From assembly GCA_013397795.1 (NCBI GenBank), contig VZTJ01001390.1, positions 595,085 through 659,084 of the forward strand: a stretch of DNA of 64,000 bases. Reading direction: 5' to 3'. Every line of letters begins with the position of its first letter. Position 1 is the stretch's first letter. The position numbers and the translations under genes were made by a program. This DNA is from Orthonyx spaldingii (taxonomy: Eukaryota > Chordata > Aves > Passeriformes > Orthonychidae). This document shows positions 12,601 to 27,600 of the stretch, piece by piece. The notes under the pieces are model-generated. The model ran no database searches. It worked only from the letters and a program-made list of their open reading frames with translations, and was not told where the DNA came from.

Positions 12601-15600
12601 TTTAAACCCTGAGCAGATGGGTTTCCATCCCCTCTGATCCTCAGTGCAGCCCACGACCAGTTGGCCCCTTGCCATCTGCACACCCACCCCACCAGCATCC
12701 CTGTTTGACCCAGAGCTGCTCATTCAGCTCCTGATGGCTTACTGGGAAGACGAAAGGGAGCAGGGGAGCCTGGAAAAAGAGGAAAATCATGGGAGATGGA
12801 TGTGCCAGAGGAGACAGAGCCTGGACTCAGCCCTAGGATGCTGCTCCCTCTATGCTGTACCACAGTAGGACTGCTGAATTCACCCATCTCCCTTCTCCCA
12901 ACTGGGAAAAGGGGGAAAGTGGTGACGCCATTTCATCCCCAAGCAATCTAGAGGGGGATAAAAGCAGGTATCAGATACCCCTTCCACAAGCCAACTCTCA
13001 CCCTGCCCAGGGCACAGGCAACCCCTCCCTGTCCCCACCCCTCTTTCCCTCTCCTTCCCTGGCCTTTCTCCCCACTCAGAGCTGGGGGCACCACAGCCAC
13101 CACACACCTTCACATCCCGGGAGCTTTTCCTTTGGGACACAGAGCTTGACCGCACACGGAGCTGGCAGCTGGCAGGGGCACAGCCAAGCTGCCCGGACTC
13201 ACCGGCCTGGTTGGTGGTGATGTTGACAGAGACGTGCTGCTGCGGGAAGGGGCTCTTGCTGGACACGCCGTTGACAGCCTGGATCTCGAAGGTGTAGGGG
13301 GTGTGTGCCCACAGGTTGCTGATGAAGACGCGGGTGTCGGTGAGCCCCAGCTGGCGGGGCACGAAGTCCACGTTGTCGTCGCAGCGGGAGCAGGCGCGCC
13401 GGTCCGAGCGGCACTTCTTGCACACGATGTTGTAGGTGACGTCGTCCCGGCCGCCCGTCTCCCGTGGTGGGTGCCACTCCAGGATGATGGACGTCTCGTT
13501 GACGATGGAGATGACGTTGCGGGGGCCGGATGGGACGCCTGTGGGAAAGGAGAGGCACTGAGGCAGGTCCTTGCCCTCCCCTGGAGCTCCAGCACAGAGA
13601 GGGACACCCCAGGGCTCTGTCTGCTGCACCGTCCATCACCTCCTCCCTCAGGGGTCCACAGCTTTGCTTAACTCAGGGTCAGACTTCCCCCACTGCCAAC
13701 ACCAACCACCTGCACTGCAACCAAGTTTCCCAGATGGAGATGAGGACTCCCACATCAAACCCACTTAAGTCTCCAAAAAAACCCCACGCGGAATGCACAC
13801 AGATCCATTCGTGAACATGGACCCATTTTAATGCCATCGGGAAATGCTGAGGTAACCGCAGTGCTCGCGTGGAGAAGCACCTCGAGCCGATTATCCCAGC
13901 AAGAGAAAAGTCACTTAGCCAGCACCACAGAGAACCAGAGGAGCAGCAGGAGAAGAGAGAGTCAAAAATGGAAAGTGGTTATTAAGGGTTCGATATCTCG
14001 AGTTGGAAGCCCGAGAATTTCCCAGCATGGAGGAGAGCCGGCATCACTCCATGGTTTGCAAGCAGCTCCCATGTTGGACAAGAGATGAAAATGGCATTGA
14101 TCGAACCTGCCAGGAGCCATCACAAACACTGCAGAGGATGGGAACTGAATGTGGCTCCGACTGCAAGCGCTGCCAGATCGGGGCTGCAGTCCCTTCAGGA
14201 GGAATCCAGGAGAGCATCACTGAGGTACAAACACACGTCTGCACAGATCCAGGGAAGGATTTGGGGTCAGCCAGGACGGCTCTGCAGCCAAAACCACAAA
14301 ATTCAGCTGCTGGGTCATATTAAATAAGGGAAGCAAAGAATTCCTCATGCTGGCTGGGCTGGGGTATGCACTTCCAAGACAGAAAAAGGACTTTGCCATG
14401 ATACAGGGAGCAATAAAAATGATGGAGGACTTGACCTGCAAGGAAGGGTTAAGAGAGAGAAGCACGCTCTGTCTTGGGGAAACCCATCCCAGGGGAGCCC
14501 TCCACGTGTGTGTGCCAGGGAACATCATTAGGGCTGTGGATAAATCAGCCCTGTTAGTGGCTGGGGATGGGCTGGACAGGGACAGATTCCTCAGCACCAC
14601 GGTGACGTGGCTGGTGGGATGGAGAGGTCATTCTGCACAGACAGACTCCGGGAGCCTCTCTGAGTTGCTGCCGTGGATAATGCGGATGAAAGATTTTGTT
14701 AAAATGCCTGGAGAAATGACAGCCTTAAGAAAAAAACTGAGCTAATAGAATTCCACTCCCTTTAACCCTTTTCCTTTTTAGGAGTAAATGTGTCTGTCAT
14801 GGGGCTGCCACCACTGCAGCATCCTCGCTGGAAAGGGCTTTCCTGGCCCTGAGGCACCGCAGCATTGCCAGGCTCCCTCGCGATGGAGACGTCAAAGAGA
14901 GTTACAGGAGACTTGCAGGGGCCACAGCAGGGGCAGGAGCAGGGAGAAGAACCTTAATTCCCCAGGGGAACAAGACTGGAGGACTCAGAAAGACTCAATG
15001 GGATCGACATTAGCGAGTTACCCCCGAAACTCTGCACCCTGTCTCAGGAGCCTTAATCCAAATCCTGACTCCATACCTTGGGCAGATACTATGTTTTCAA
15101 GAAAAAGGAAAAAAAACCATATTTCTTCCCTGTCCCAGTGGCAAACTGCTGCCTCCCCAAATTCCTCCCACTTTAATTGCAGCCCCTTCCCTCCTCTCCA
15201 GGGGCCCAAGAACTGCAGGGATTGCCCTTGGAAGGGTTCCAGTCCAGGGCAGTGCCTGCAGCTCCACAGTGTTATTTACTCCTCTGACAAAGAGAAACTT
15301 CGTGGGTGAACAGCTGGCACCTCAAATTGGAGCACTGCAAAATCAAGCACTGATGAGAAGAAATAAAAATCAGCAAAGAGACATTTTTCCCTGTATTCCT
15401 ATAGCGCAGCACTGCTGTAAATCAGTTATGCAACGAGGCATAATAAAGATCTGTAGATTATCTGCAGTTGTGCAGCCTGCTGAATACGTGTCTGAGAGCT
15501 CAGGTGATCCAGCAAAACACACAAAGCCTTTCCTTGTTTCCCATGTGTGCTTTGGGCACTTCCCAGCATGGAGAGTTTGGAGCATCCATGTGCTAAAGCT

Positions 15601-18600
15601 CCACAACAGGCTGGTTCAAGGGCCTGGAGTGTATCTGGGGGGCGAGTTGGAGCCTGAGTTCCCAGCAGGCTGAAGAGCATAGCAGTTCTTTCCTCTCTCC
15701 TGGGCTCTTTTCCCACCAAAACACAGGCTTGAGGACACTGCTGCCACGCCAGGCAGCTCGGGCAGGCAGCCGAGCAGCGACGCATCGCTGAATACCAATG
15801 CTTAATGCAGCCTTCCCCCATTAAAAAATACTCCATCTGCAAGACTATGAACAGACAGCCAGAGCAGATAACTTTAAATCCTAATTCATCCTGGGGACTA
15901 TCTCCCTGCCATCACCACCACTGCCGGGGTGATGTATAAGTTCCAGAGGCTGCCAGCAAGGCGGGATGCGGGGCCATCCCATCCCAGCCGCGCTCTCGCC
16001 CCATCCACAGCGGGACAGGGACAGAAAATAAAACAAACTCGGCATGGATTGAGCCTTTATCCCTGCTGCTGCCCCAGGAGCGAGGGGAGCGAGACCCTGC
16101 AGCCCCCAGCCCGAGCCCGTACTCACTGGTGCAGGCAGCGGCCGGCGGGTCGAAGTCTGCCCGGTAGTAGCCGTTGCGGCAGGCGCAGAGCGGAGAGGCC
16201 TCGGCGCTGGAGCGGCTGTTTGGGGGGCACGGCACGCACAGCCCCGCTCCCTGGCTGGCCTTGAACGTCCCCACAGGGCAGGCTGCAAGAGAGAGCAGAG
16301 CAGGTGGGTCCTGAGCCGTTCTGGGACGCAGGGGAAAGCAGGTCCGAGGAGAGGAGAGGAGAGGAGAGGAGNNNNNNNNNNNNNNNNNNNNNNNNNNNNN
16401 NNNNNNNNNNNNNNNNNNNNNNNNNNNNNNNNNNNNNNNNNNNNNNNNNNNNNNNNNNNNNNNNNNNNNNNNNNNNNNNNNNNNNNNNNNNNNNNNNNNN
16501 NNNNNNNNNNNNNNNNNNNNNNNNNNNNNNNNNNNNNNNNNNNNNNNNNNNNNNNNNNNNNNNNNNNNNNNNNNNNNNNNNNNNNNNNNNNNNNNNNNNN
16601 NNNNNNNNNNNNNNNNNNNNNNNNNNNNNNNNNNNNNNNNNNNNNNNNNNNNNNNNNNNNNNNNNNNNNNNNNNNNNNNNNNNNNNNNNNNNNNNNNNNN
16701 NNNNNNNNNNNNNNNNNNNNNAGGAAGAGGGAGAGGGAAGAGAAGGAAGAAGAAAGGGAAGAGGAGGAGGAAGAGGGAGAGTGAAAGAAAGAGGGAGAGG
16801 AGACACAGAAAAGCTTCACACCTGTGTCAGTGCTAAATGGGGTTGCACCTTCCCATGAATCTGGGATGGCCAGAATTTTCCATGTTGGCTGTGGATTACT
16901 CCTGAAGCCACCAGACAAACACTGCAGCCACACAGCAATGATCTTTAGCCAGGCAGAGCATGGGGGCTGCAGTAGCTCCTTCGCTCCCTACTGCTCGTAC
17001 CCTGGCAGGGGGATGGCAGGGGGCTGTGGGACCCCCGTCCTCAGCAGCACTCGTGGAGACATGGACAAGCAGGGGCAGGACAGTGCTCTCCTTCTGCTGA
17101 TCTGAACGGTGCCTTTCCACCACCCCAACAGCCTGGCTAAGGTCACACAGCTCTTTTTTCACGCAAAATTTAAATATTTGATTAAAAAGTCAGTGTGACA
17201 CCCGTGACAGTGTGTTATGGGTCCATCCCATTAATCCCCCCAAGCCTGGGGCTGGAGCTTCCCAGTCTCCGAGTTCATTCAAGCAGGAAATGGCAACTAA
17301 TTCATAATGGAGAAGATGCTCCAGTTACAGTGAGGGTTTAATCAGCCACAGGGGAGGTTTCATTAATCAGCCATCTCGCTGCTCGGCAGAGAGGGCGAGG
17401 ATGGAGTGACAGGGATGGGGTCCCTCATCTCCACCCCACCCCACCCGTCCTCACCAACGGGCACTAATGAATGGATGCTCATCCATCCCTGACATCTAAC
17501 AAAATCCGACGGAACCAAAGGCTGCAGAAGGGAGTATCTGTATTTTGGCACATGTACCCAAGGCACTTCCACCCAGCCCAGGAGAGGCTGCTCCTGGCCT
17601 CACACCAAGGTGGTCCCAGCTCTGCCCCTGTGATGCCACCCCCCAGAAGGCACAGCTCTGCAGAGAAACACCCGACGTGTCTCATAAACACGGCAATGAT
17701 TGAGATAATGGAAAGTGCCTCTTAGCCCCTGTCTGCTGCATCAGGATATGAGGCATCTCCTAGCAGCCATGAGGAGGAAATTAATAGGAGCAAGCAGGAG
17801 TAACCACTTTGATGCAATTTCCTTGGGAGATAGTGGACCATCTAATCTTTATTGGAGCCCTTTAACCTGTCATTCAAAACTCATGAAGGCCTCCTGCTCA
17901 CACAGCCTTTCCAGATATTAATAGATGATAGAAAAGAATAAATCAAAACAATATTTTACAATTTTATTATTCAGGAGATTCCCCACCCCCCTGCCCAGCC
18001 TGAGGCACACAACTGGATGCAATGAACTGTCTCTTTCCAATGGCCCTGACAGCTGGGTGAGGACGTGGCATTCCAGAGGAACCAGCCACCATCTCCCACT
18101 GCCCTTCCTCTTCCCCACCACGGAGAACTGCCAAGTCCTCCACATCCCACCACAGCCACCCCACGCATGTGGCAGCTTAAGGGAGCACTCAGGGCCAAAA
18201 CCCACCAGCTCATGCAGGGGGCAGTGAGGCACATGGGGTCACCAAGCAGTCCAGAGGGTTTAGGGGGACCTTCAGGATGCTCCAGAGCAGCAGGCAGCGG
18301 GATGCAGACCCTTCCCCGATGCACACACACAGCTCTATTCCCATAACAGCACAAGGAGGCACAGAGTTACACAGACATGAGGCAGGAGCCAAAACCACAC
18401 GTGGACACCAAGGCTTCGAGTGCATCTCCAGCTCCTCACCTCTCCCTTCCCACCCTCACCTCCCCACCACGTCCCAGCAGCCCTGTGCTCCCACAGGAAG
18501 GGTGAGCATCCATGAGACCTGCAAAGGGGGACCTGTGGGCTCTGGAACTGCAGAGTGTGTCGGAACACACCTGAAACATGCCAGGCTCTTCGGAGGAGAA

Positions 18601-21600
18601 GGGGAGGGCAGTGGTACCAGGGAACAGCCGCCTGTGTTTTAAAGGAAGAGGATGGAGGAGGGAAGGAGGATGATGAGAGGGTTGCAGTGCTATGAACGTG
18701 CCTCAGATTTTAAGCTTGAGGGCATGTTGGTGGATTGGTTGAAGAGGTTTGTTAATGTTTAATTACAATTAATCCAAGTGATGCTTTGTCAAAACACCTG
18801 AGCATGGCACCCTGCAACCCAGTGTCCGCAGGTTCCGTTATCACTTCGCTTATCCACAAATTCCTGTAATCTGCAGGCACGTGGCTCTTAATTGCTATTA
18901 TTACCAATTAGCTTTTCTCTCCTGTAATTACACTGTGCTTGCCTAAAGCCTCCCACAGTTTCGGGGAGGTGGATGCCTTCTCTCCCTCCCAAAGCTGCCG
19001 TGGGTGCAGCACTCCCCTCTGGCTTCTGCCCATGTGTCCCCTCTTTCTGGGGGAGCTGAACCATGAACCTCATACTGAAAACACAGCACAAACCCCCAGG
19101 GCCCTGCAGTGCTATGGTGGGATCCACAATCCTTCACATGGCAAATTCACAGTCCAAGTGCAAGGCTCAGATGGAAGGCTCAAGGCCAGGAGGGAGCAAT
19201 AAATCACCCCACTAATGACCAGTGCAACATTTGCCCTAATTTAAGGGCTGCTCCAAGAGCTTCCCAGAGCTGGCCAGGCCTGCATTTGTCAGAGTGTGTC
19301 AGACAAGTGGAAGGATGAAGCTCTGCCTCACTTTCTCTGTGGGAAGGGGCTCTTTCTGCCCGTGCCCAGGCTACAGCACAACCTGCATCTCTTCAGCCCG
19401 GAGGAGAATTAACTGATTGTTGATTATGGGGGCTGGATAAGATTAATGATGTGCTTAACTATCCATTTCCTCACATTTAGGCACCAGGGGCGTGTTTGTA
19501 AAGGCTGAGGCACAGAACTCCTCCATGCTGCTCAGCAGGGAGGATGCTCAGCACTTAACCCCCCTCAATCCAAAGCTGCCCATGGATCCATCATCCTGCC
19601 TGCACTCTGGGAATGCTGCGCATCCCAGGTGTGAGTTTGCCAGCAGAACCCCTTTTCCAGGGCTGACATGTCTGGGGGTGGGAGGGAACATCATTGAGGG
19701 GCCAGTGAAACTCAGTCTTCTTGCAGTGAGATTGTCATCAGTGGAAGTTTTGGGGGGAAAAATAGCCACAAGTTGGCCTCACATCCAAGGGGTGATTGTA
19801 AGGATGTGGCCACAGGGCTGGATGCAACTGGGGACTCCCAGCCACAGCTGAACCTCTCCTATCCCTCTCAAAATCTCAGAGAAAGGATGAGTTACATGTC
19901 TCACACAAGGCAAACACCCAGTGAAGGCATCACAAAGCTGTGTCCCCACCGCCGCCTCCCTCTGCAGCTCCCAGAGTCACAGAATCTGGGAATCACAGAA
20001 CCTCAGAATCACAGAACCTCAGAATCATGGAATCACATCATCTAAGAATCTCAGAACCACAGAATCTGAAAATCCCAGAATCAGAGAACCACAGAACCTG
20101 AGTGTAGCAATGAGACACACAGACTCCCCTTGGCATTCACAAAGAGAAATCCTTTATTACATAAACGATTAAATAATCGTTTATTATTCTTATCTGCCAC
20201 ATCTGAGAATCACAGAATTTGAGAATCACAGAACCACAGAATCTGAGAATCACATCATCTGAGGATCACAGAACCATAGGATCACATAATCACAGAACCA
20301 CAGAATCTAAGAATCTGAGAATCCCAAAACCATGAGAATCACAGAAGCACAAGAACCACAAAATATGCTGAGTTGGAAGGGACCCCCAAAGTTCATCAAT
20401 CCAGCTCCTGGCCCTGCACAGACACCCCAATACTCCCACCCTGTACATCCCTGAGAGCATTGTACAAACATTGCTGGAGCTCTGGCAGCCTCAGGCCGTG
20501 CCCATTCCCTGGGGAGCCTGGGCAATGCCCAGCAGCAGGATGGATAATGGAAGCACTCATGGCACACAGCAGCACTGTGAGGGCTTTTTACTGCACAACA
20601 CTCTCCTGTATCCTGCATCATTGCGTTCCAGGTGCCAGGAGTCCTAAAAAGAGGTGGACATAAGCAGGATCTCTCAGTTCATCCATCCCTTCTCCTGCTT
20701 GAGGCAAGCCACTGACACAGCCTCTGTGGAAAGGGTGCAAGCGTGGGGATAACCAAGCACAGGGGTATCTAAGCACTTCACTCTCAAACTAAATCCTGGA
20801 ACTTGCACTTTTTAATTACTCTCTCAGGGAAGCTTAAGTCAAAAGAGGAAAAAAAAAAAAAGGAAGAAAGAAAGGAGACATTGCCTCTACATTAACTTGC
20901 TCTAAAGCTCCCTGGGGATGCAGAGTGGCATTTTTCCTTCTCAGATTTTAAAATAGGAGCTTCTCCAAGGAATTACAGATTCAGCAGCAGTTCAGAGAGC
21001 CCTGACCTGCCCCAACCCTCACCAGCACCCAGCAAACCAACTCGGCAGTGCCTCATCCTTCCCATGCCCCTCTGTCCCTGCTGTGGCAGAGTTAACCCCA
21101 TTTTCCAGGTAGCCCCAAATTCACACTTGTTTTGAGTTCTTTTTTGGGTCCAGCGCCTTTCCAGGGCAATCCCAGTGTCTTTAAGCACACCTGTGGCACT
21201 CTGGCACAGCAGGTGATGAAAAGCTGCATTAGAAGCAGCAGTGCTGCACGAGATGATGCCCTCGAGCAAGCTGGAGGTGTGGAAAGCACTGTCAGGTGCA
21301 AAGGCACTAAAGAGCCTGGATGATCCAGCCTTGCTCCAAAAGGACCTATGGAAGCACCTACCAGCACCCCTGGGAGATGGGCAGCAGGGTTTGAGGACAG
21401 CACAGGTCAGGAAAAAAGGTGAAACTGTGGCTCATTGCATTTTCAGCCTGCTGGAAAAGATTCAAGGCCCCTCCTTCTACAAACAATAATTTATCCTTAA
21501 GAAAAAATACTGGCTCCTCAACCCAACACCTTCTACATGAGGCTCGTAAGTTTTTGATGAAACCCCGCCAAAAAAGAGCAGAGGTGCTTGCTAGAAACCC

Positions 21601-24600
21601 CTTGTGCATTTTGTAGACATCATCGACACAGTATCTATTGTTAAACATATTAAAAAATAAAATAAGAAAATTAAAAAAATAAAATAAGACAAAAGCCCCT
21701 CAAGCTGGTTAGCCCCAGAGATGGGTGTTTTAAAATGCTCTCCTTGCCATCCTGCTGTCACCCTGAGCGGCCGAGATGCCAGCTAGGACACTTTCAGCTG
21801 AGAGACACCATCCAGGCAAATAAACACCCACACGAAATTGTGTGCTACAGAAAAGTGTCAGTGAGAGGATGCTGTGACTACAGGGGCAGGCACTTGGCAC
21901 GGCTTCCCAGGGCCCCTGCCTGCCCTCCAGGGCAGTGCCAGGCACAGTGGTGACACCGTGTTCCCTGGGGACACACACAGACCCCAGGCTGCCACCCAGC
22001 ACATGCCTGTGATGTGATGCTGACACAGGTTGCAGGTTGGGGGGGAAAGCAGCACAGCTGGGCAGGCTGTCACCCACAGGCGGGGGCTGTCATCTCCCAC
22101 CTTCAAAGGGTGATGAGGGCACTGCCTTCCACCCTGCTTTCATCTCCCTCGTTATCCGCCCTGCACATATCCAGGCAGGGAGCAGGCCCGTCATGCCAGA
22201 GGTTTAATTGCATCCCTACATGGTGCTCTCCTGTCATCCCTTCCCTCCTGCCTCTCTGTTGGGGAGAGGGCTGGCAGGTTGTTTTGTGAGGATTTTGCCC
22301 CCATTCCTACTTTTTAATGATCTGATTCCCTTTTATATCAAGCCAAGTTTTTCTCCAGGAACGTCCCAGCCTGGCACAGCCACGGTGAGCCCAGCCAGCA
22401 GTGCCAGGGGTGCTCTGCCACACTGCCCTCTGCCAGGCATCCACAAATTAATCTGGAGAGCTTTCCATTCTGGGAGCAATGCCAAGCCAGGAGGGCTGGG
22501 AGGGTACCCACCACACACATCCCACCTTCCTGACCATGCCAAGAAAGGAGACTCAGCCCTAAAACACCCCATCAGCCACCAAATCCCAGCATCCAGTCCT
22601 CGGTGTAGGGAGTGGAGCGCGATCCCGATGGAGGAACAGGGAAGTCCAAGCACTCCAGCCCTAAAGTATCATCCTGCTCCCAAGGAGGGAGCTCAGCAGA
22701 GGACCCCAAGCCGTGCCAGAAACCACAGCACATGGGGACAGGACATCCCAGCAAAGCCTTGCCCCCAGATCCTTGTCCCAAAACCTCATTTTGGTGCAAA
22801 CATCACCATTTTGTAGCCAAACGAACGCACAAAGTTTGGATCACCCAGAGATGCTCCTGCCTCGGGGCCATCCGAATTACAAACAGCACCCGCCCCCTGT
22901 TGTGTTGCCTTCTTTCAGAAACTCAGGAGATAAACTCATGAGATAAACTCATGAGATAAACATGAGCTTCCCAGGATCCGGGCTGGCATCCTGCGGGCAC
23001 GGACTCCGTCTCTCCCGCTGCACGGAGGAATGCGGCCCCGGCTCTGCCTGACAGCCGCTTAATTAAACCAGCCCTCCACCTCGGGAGGAACGGGCTTAGA
23101 TCCGCCTTGGGACACATGTAAATTAAAGTCAGAGCCGGCCTGCCATGGTTTATTCATGGAGGGAAGTAAAATTCAATGTGGTTTTACCTTTCTCAGGGTT
23201 TTTTTTTTCCCAGCTTTTCTTCTCATGGATGAGAAATGAATTGAAGCAGCACAGGATTTCAAAGGTGATTGTGGGGTAGGGAGCTGTGCAAGGCATATTA
23301 GAGGCAAGAGGATTGGCTGCATCCTTTTACACCTCTCCCAAAAATCCCACCCCTCACCCCAGGGAAGTAAATCCCTGGTTGATGGAACGAGGTGCTCACA
23401 GACTGAAATGCTCACCAGACTAAGCCCCGTGTGCTTCACTGAAAGCAAAATGCAGTCAGTGTTCACCCAGAAGCAGTTTTTTCCTCCAGAAAGGCTTGCC
23501 TGGAAAAATTAAGGGTCTCTGGATGCAAAGGAGCTTCAACACCAACCGTTTAGGTGACATTATGGCCCTACATAAGGAGTTTAAGCCTCGAGCAGGGCAT
23601 GGAAGCATCTGGTTCAGGCTCCCATGTGCCTGGCTGCTCACTGCCTGCAGCTTCCCAACAGGTCCGTGCTCACCCATTTAATCACCACTATGGGCTTCTC
23701 TCTCTTTGTTTTTCATGGTTGGGGGGTTTTTGAAGGTCTGAAGAGAAAATCTGTCCCAGATGGATGCAAAGAGAAGAGCAGGCACGCCCTGGGCAGACGG
23801 TGCCGCGGGGCTGCCAGCTTGCCACGGAGCAGGGAACTCGCTTTGCTCTCCAGAACAGCCAGCGGGGGGGAAAAACCCAACACTTGCCATGGTCACTTTT
23901 CCAAATCACTGTTCTCCCACTCAGGTTTTGCTCTGTTTTAGTTTCCACTTGGCTCCAGGCTCACTGCCCAGTCCCACGCCACAGCTCCCGCACCACAGCT
24001 TCACTTCCTTGCCACAAACCAGCTGCTTCGAGTGATCAAACTGAATAAATTGATCAAACTCCAGACAATTCATACACAGGGAGGTTCACAGCGGAGCAGA
24101 CACGTGGCCACGCCAGTACCAAGCACAGGCTGCTCCTCACCATTCTCACTGCCCCAGCTCATTATTCTGAGTCAACAAATGAAAGGGGGATGAAGTTCTC
24201 ATCAAGGATTTGAAGCTATTTAACCTCCTTGTATTCTTCTTTAAAAACAGATTTAGCAGCTGCCGCCTGGCACAGGCTCTTCCCTCTGTCAGGGCTGCCA
24301 TCCCTGCAAGCAGGAGCTTCCAGTGCCTAAAGGGGCTCTGAACAGAACAAGGGGGAAGGGCTTTATGGACAGAGGGCACGGGTAGATTGGACATTGACAA
24401 CAAATTCTTGGGTGGTGAGGCCCTGGCACAGGTTCCCCAGAGAAGCTGTGGCTGCCCCACCGCTGGAAGTGTCCAAGGCCAGCGCCTTGCCACCATCTGT
24501 CACCCACAATGAACCTCACGATGAGTTTGGAGCAAAAAACTGAGGGATTGAGATTCAGGCCAGGACTTATGTCCCAAAAACACAACTCCCAGAGATGCTC

Positions 24601-27600
24601 TACCCCCACTCCAGGCATCAGGCTCCATGGAGAAATATTTTCTTCCCTCATGAACTGGAGCAATGTGAGACTCCAGAGTCGATGGACACAGACTGGAAGA
24701 GCCGATATTTCCATGTGCCACCTAACCCAGCACATCGTGTTCACCCCTCCATGCCTGCGTGAGCTATCAAGCCACCTCATCAACAGGGAAACGAACCGGC
24801 ACGAAAATTCCTGGAGGATCTCCGGGAGAAGCTCTTCCTCCAGGTACAGAGCGGCTGGCAGGGGCTGTGGTTAGAAGCCCCCTGAAAAAGATGCATGTTT
24901 CCTTTGCAACCAGGGATTTTGGGAAGGACCAATGTCACTCTGTAATTCCAGCCCCTCTTCTGACTGGGAAATTGGGGTGGCATCCCCACTGGCCCCCCAA
25001 AGCACAGTCCCCTCCTGGCTGGGAAGCAAACATCTCCCGTCCCTAACAGGAACTAATTAAGCACCTCTTCCTCCTTCTCCAGCTCATGCCACGCAGTGTC
25101 CCCTCAATCTAGAGAACATCAAGTGCTCATTAATTACGTCTGAAGTGGTTCCTCGTTAGTGCTGACACCGTGAAGGAGGAGTCACCCCAGGACGGGGCTG
25201 GGGAGAGTTCCAGCCGCAGGGCCAGGCTGGCGCTGCCGGCACAGGCAGGGACATGGGGACACACAGCTTCCCTGTGTCCCTGCCACAGCAGCACAGGACA
25301 TCGTGCCTCGGGTCACACTGGGGTGCTGAGACGTCCCACCATGGAGCAGGACACTGCCTTCCTGGTGGAGGTGAGCCCTGGGGGGCTGTGGTTTGGCTGA
25401 CCGCTTAAGGACTATGCCCAGGAATGGATTTGCCATGGGAGGATGGATTTGACATGGGAGGACATCCCAACCAAGGCACACTCCTCATCCACCCCAAGAG
25501 TGCCATGCATGGAATTAATGAGAAAAGCAATTAAGAGAGCTTCCCTATGAATATTTATAGCAGAACAAGCCATAATTACTATTCCTGGGAGGAAAGGCGC
25601 CTTCATACCCAGCTGCAGCGAGGAGAGAGGACACACGGCACCGACAAGGGTGGGCGGTTGGACACCTTTGAAAACCTCTCCCAGCCAAACCATTCCATGC
25701 TTCCGTGATTCCCACACTGGCTCACCCCTATGCCACAGTGGGGAGGGCAGGCAACCTGCTCTGGAGCTCCTGGACAGAAAAGGACCTCCTGCAAGCAGTG
25801 TGAACATTCTGGCACTGTCCGTGTCGGTGCCACCACCGGGGACAGGACAGATGCCCAGAGCTGCAGGGTGGGAGAACCCTCACTGACCCCATCTCTGAGC
25901 CCAGACAGCTTCTCCCTGCCAAAATATCCACCTGTGTCTATGCTGGTGATAGCAACAAGCAGGCACAAAGGAGTGGTCTCCTCCATCCTCAACATCTGCT
26001 ACACATAAGTCAAAGCCACCCGAGATTGCAGGGATTTACTGTACGTAGGCAGCTCTGGAAGCTTTTCTTAGCTGTGAAACATAATTTGCACCTTGGGCTC
26101 TCTAAGAATAAATTTTTTTCAATAATAACACATGATTAAGAGCTCAGGAGCAGATCCAATGTGGAGCAGGAGATCTGTGATAACCCCAGGTCTCTCCTGT
26201 CACCCTCCTCCAGCACTGCCACCCTCGCTTGCCTGGTGTGCTGAAACAGATGCTCATGGCAGAACCAGGAGATTTGGGTTAAGCCAGAGAATGACAGACC
26301 CTGGAAACACCCAGACAGCCAGAGAACCTTTCTGCCATGCCCAGAACCATTTCAAATTCCCTGTTTTGCAACACAGCAAAACCCATAAACATCAAAGTAA
26401 TCCCTGCTCGTGAGGAGGGTGACCAGGGCCATCTGCACCACGGAGGGGACACATGCCAGTGTGCACTAACCTGTACAAAAGCTATGTCCAGGACAGATCT
26501 GTTGAGCCTGGATACAATATGCACTATAATAAGGCACAAAATAAAAAATGAAACTATAAGTCAATATTGTGTCTCTCCTCAAGGGCAATTTCCTCTCTGA
26601 GCTGCAGACCCAGGAAAGCTGCTTGAGCCAGGATGGAAATTCAATTTATAATTCCCCCTGAATATCATGGTCCAGGATGCCCCTGCTTTTACAGACAAGT
26701 TTTAGGCAGCAAAGTCCAGAGACCAGACCTGAAGTTGGAGCTCTCCACCCCAGGCTTGGCACAGTCCTGTGCCCCAGGCTCCACAACTCTCCCCCAGAAT
26801 AGCGAGGAGATGGCAGAGCTCTGCCTGCACCCACCAGAGCATCATCCCAGAGAGGCCCCAGGCAGGGAAGGGATGAGACAAGACAAGGACAGAGTTATCC
26901 CAGGAACTGCTCCCTGCTCACAAGGCTGCCACCACCAGGAGCCCAGCCACGCTCAGGCAGGATGCAGCCACACTGAGAGCACCAAGGTGACCACCTCCTA
27001 CCCCAGCCCAGAGCTCCCCTGCCTCAAATCCATTTCACACAATACATGTGACACAAGCAGGTGAGTCCTGGGCTGCACACAAAATCCAAGTGACGCGGCT
27101 CCCTCCATGCCATTAATGACATTTTCTTACCTGCTGCTGCAGCCTAGGGTGGGAGAACAGCAATCCCCCCTGGCGTGGGTGCAGAACTTAATTTGGGGTG
27201 CCCACAAGTCTGGTTTGATGCTCCCACAGCCAAGGCATGGATGGTTCCTTGGCCGTGAGCACTGCAGATGGATGGGTTTTCCCAAGGCTCCTCCAAAGGC
27301 CCGCTGGAGAGCGCGAGCAATGCCTGGATTTAATCACCCCGCTCCTCTCTCCACGCATCCTCTGCCCTCTGAGGCACCGGGCGTGACAAATGACCACTTG
27401 GAACACACTCGGAGCTGGCACCCACGGCACCGCTCCATTTGTCACCGTCCGGGCGCACGGCAGGGCTGGAGAGGGGAGCAAATTAAAACCTCAGTATCTG
27501 CACTGATTACTTTTCCCTCATCCTAGCGGGCTCCATCCTTCCTCAGCAGTGTCCCAGCTGGCACATCCAGCCCACACAAACCTCCTCAGACAGCCAGGGG

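Noticed and set aside
13234..13671. 145-codon open frame on the plus strand
   Set aside because: It is the antisense shadow of exon 5, for the same reason.
15881..16933. 350-codon minus-strand frame across the gap
   Set aside because: Most of it is undefined residues from the 350 Ns and purine repeats; only the exon 4 part is real, and that is in the spliced frame.
19976..20350. CRISPR-like repeat array
   Set aside because: Units are degenerate and irregularly spaced, with no unique spacers, in a vertebrate intron; they derive from a CR1 tail.
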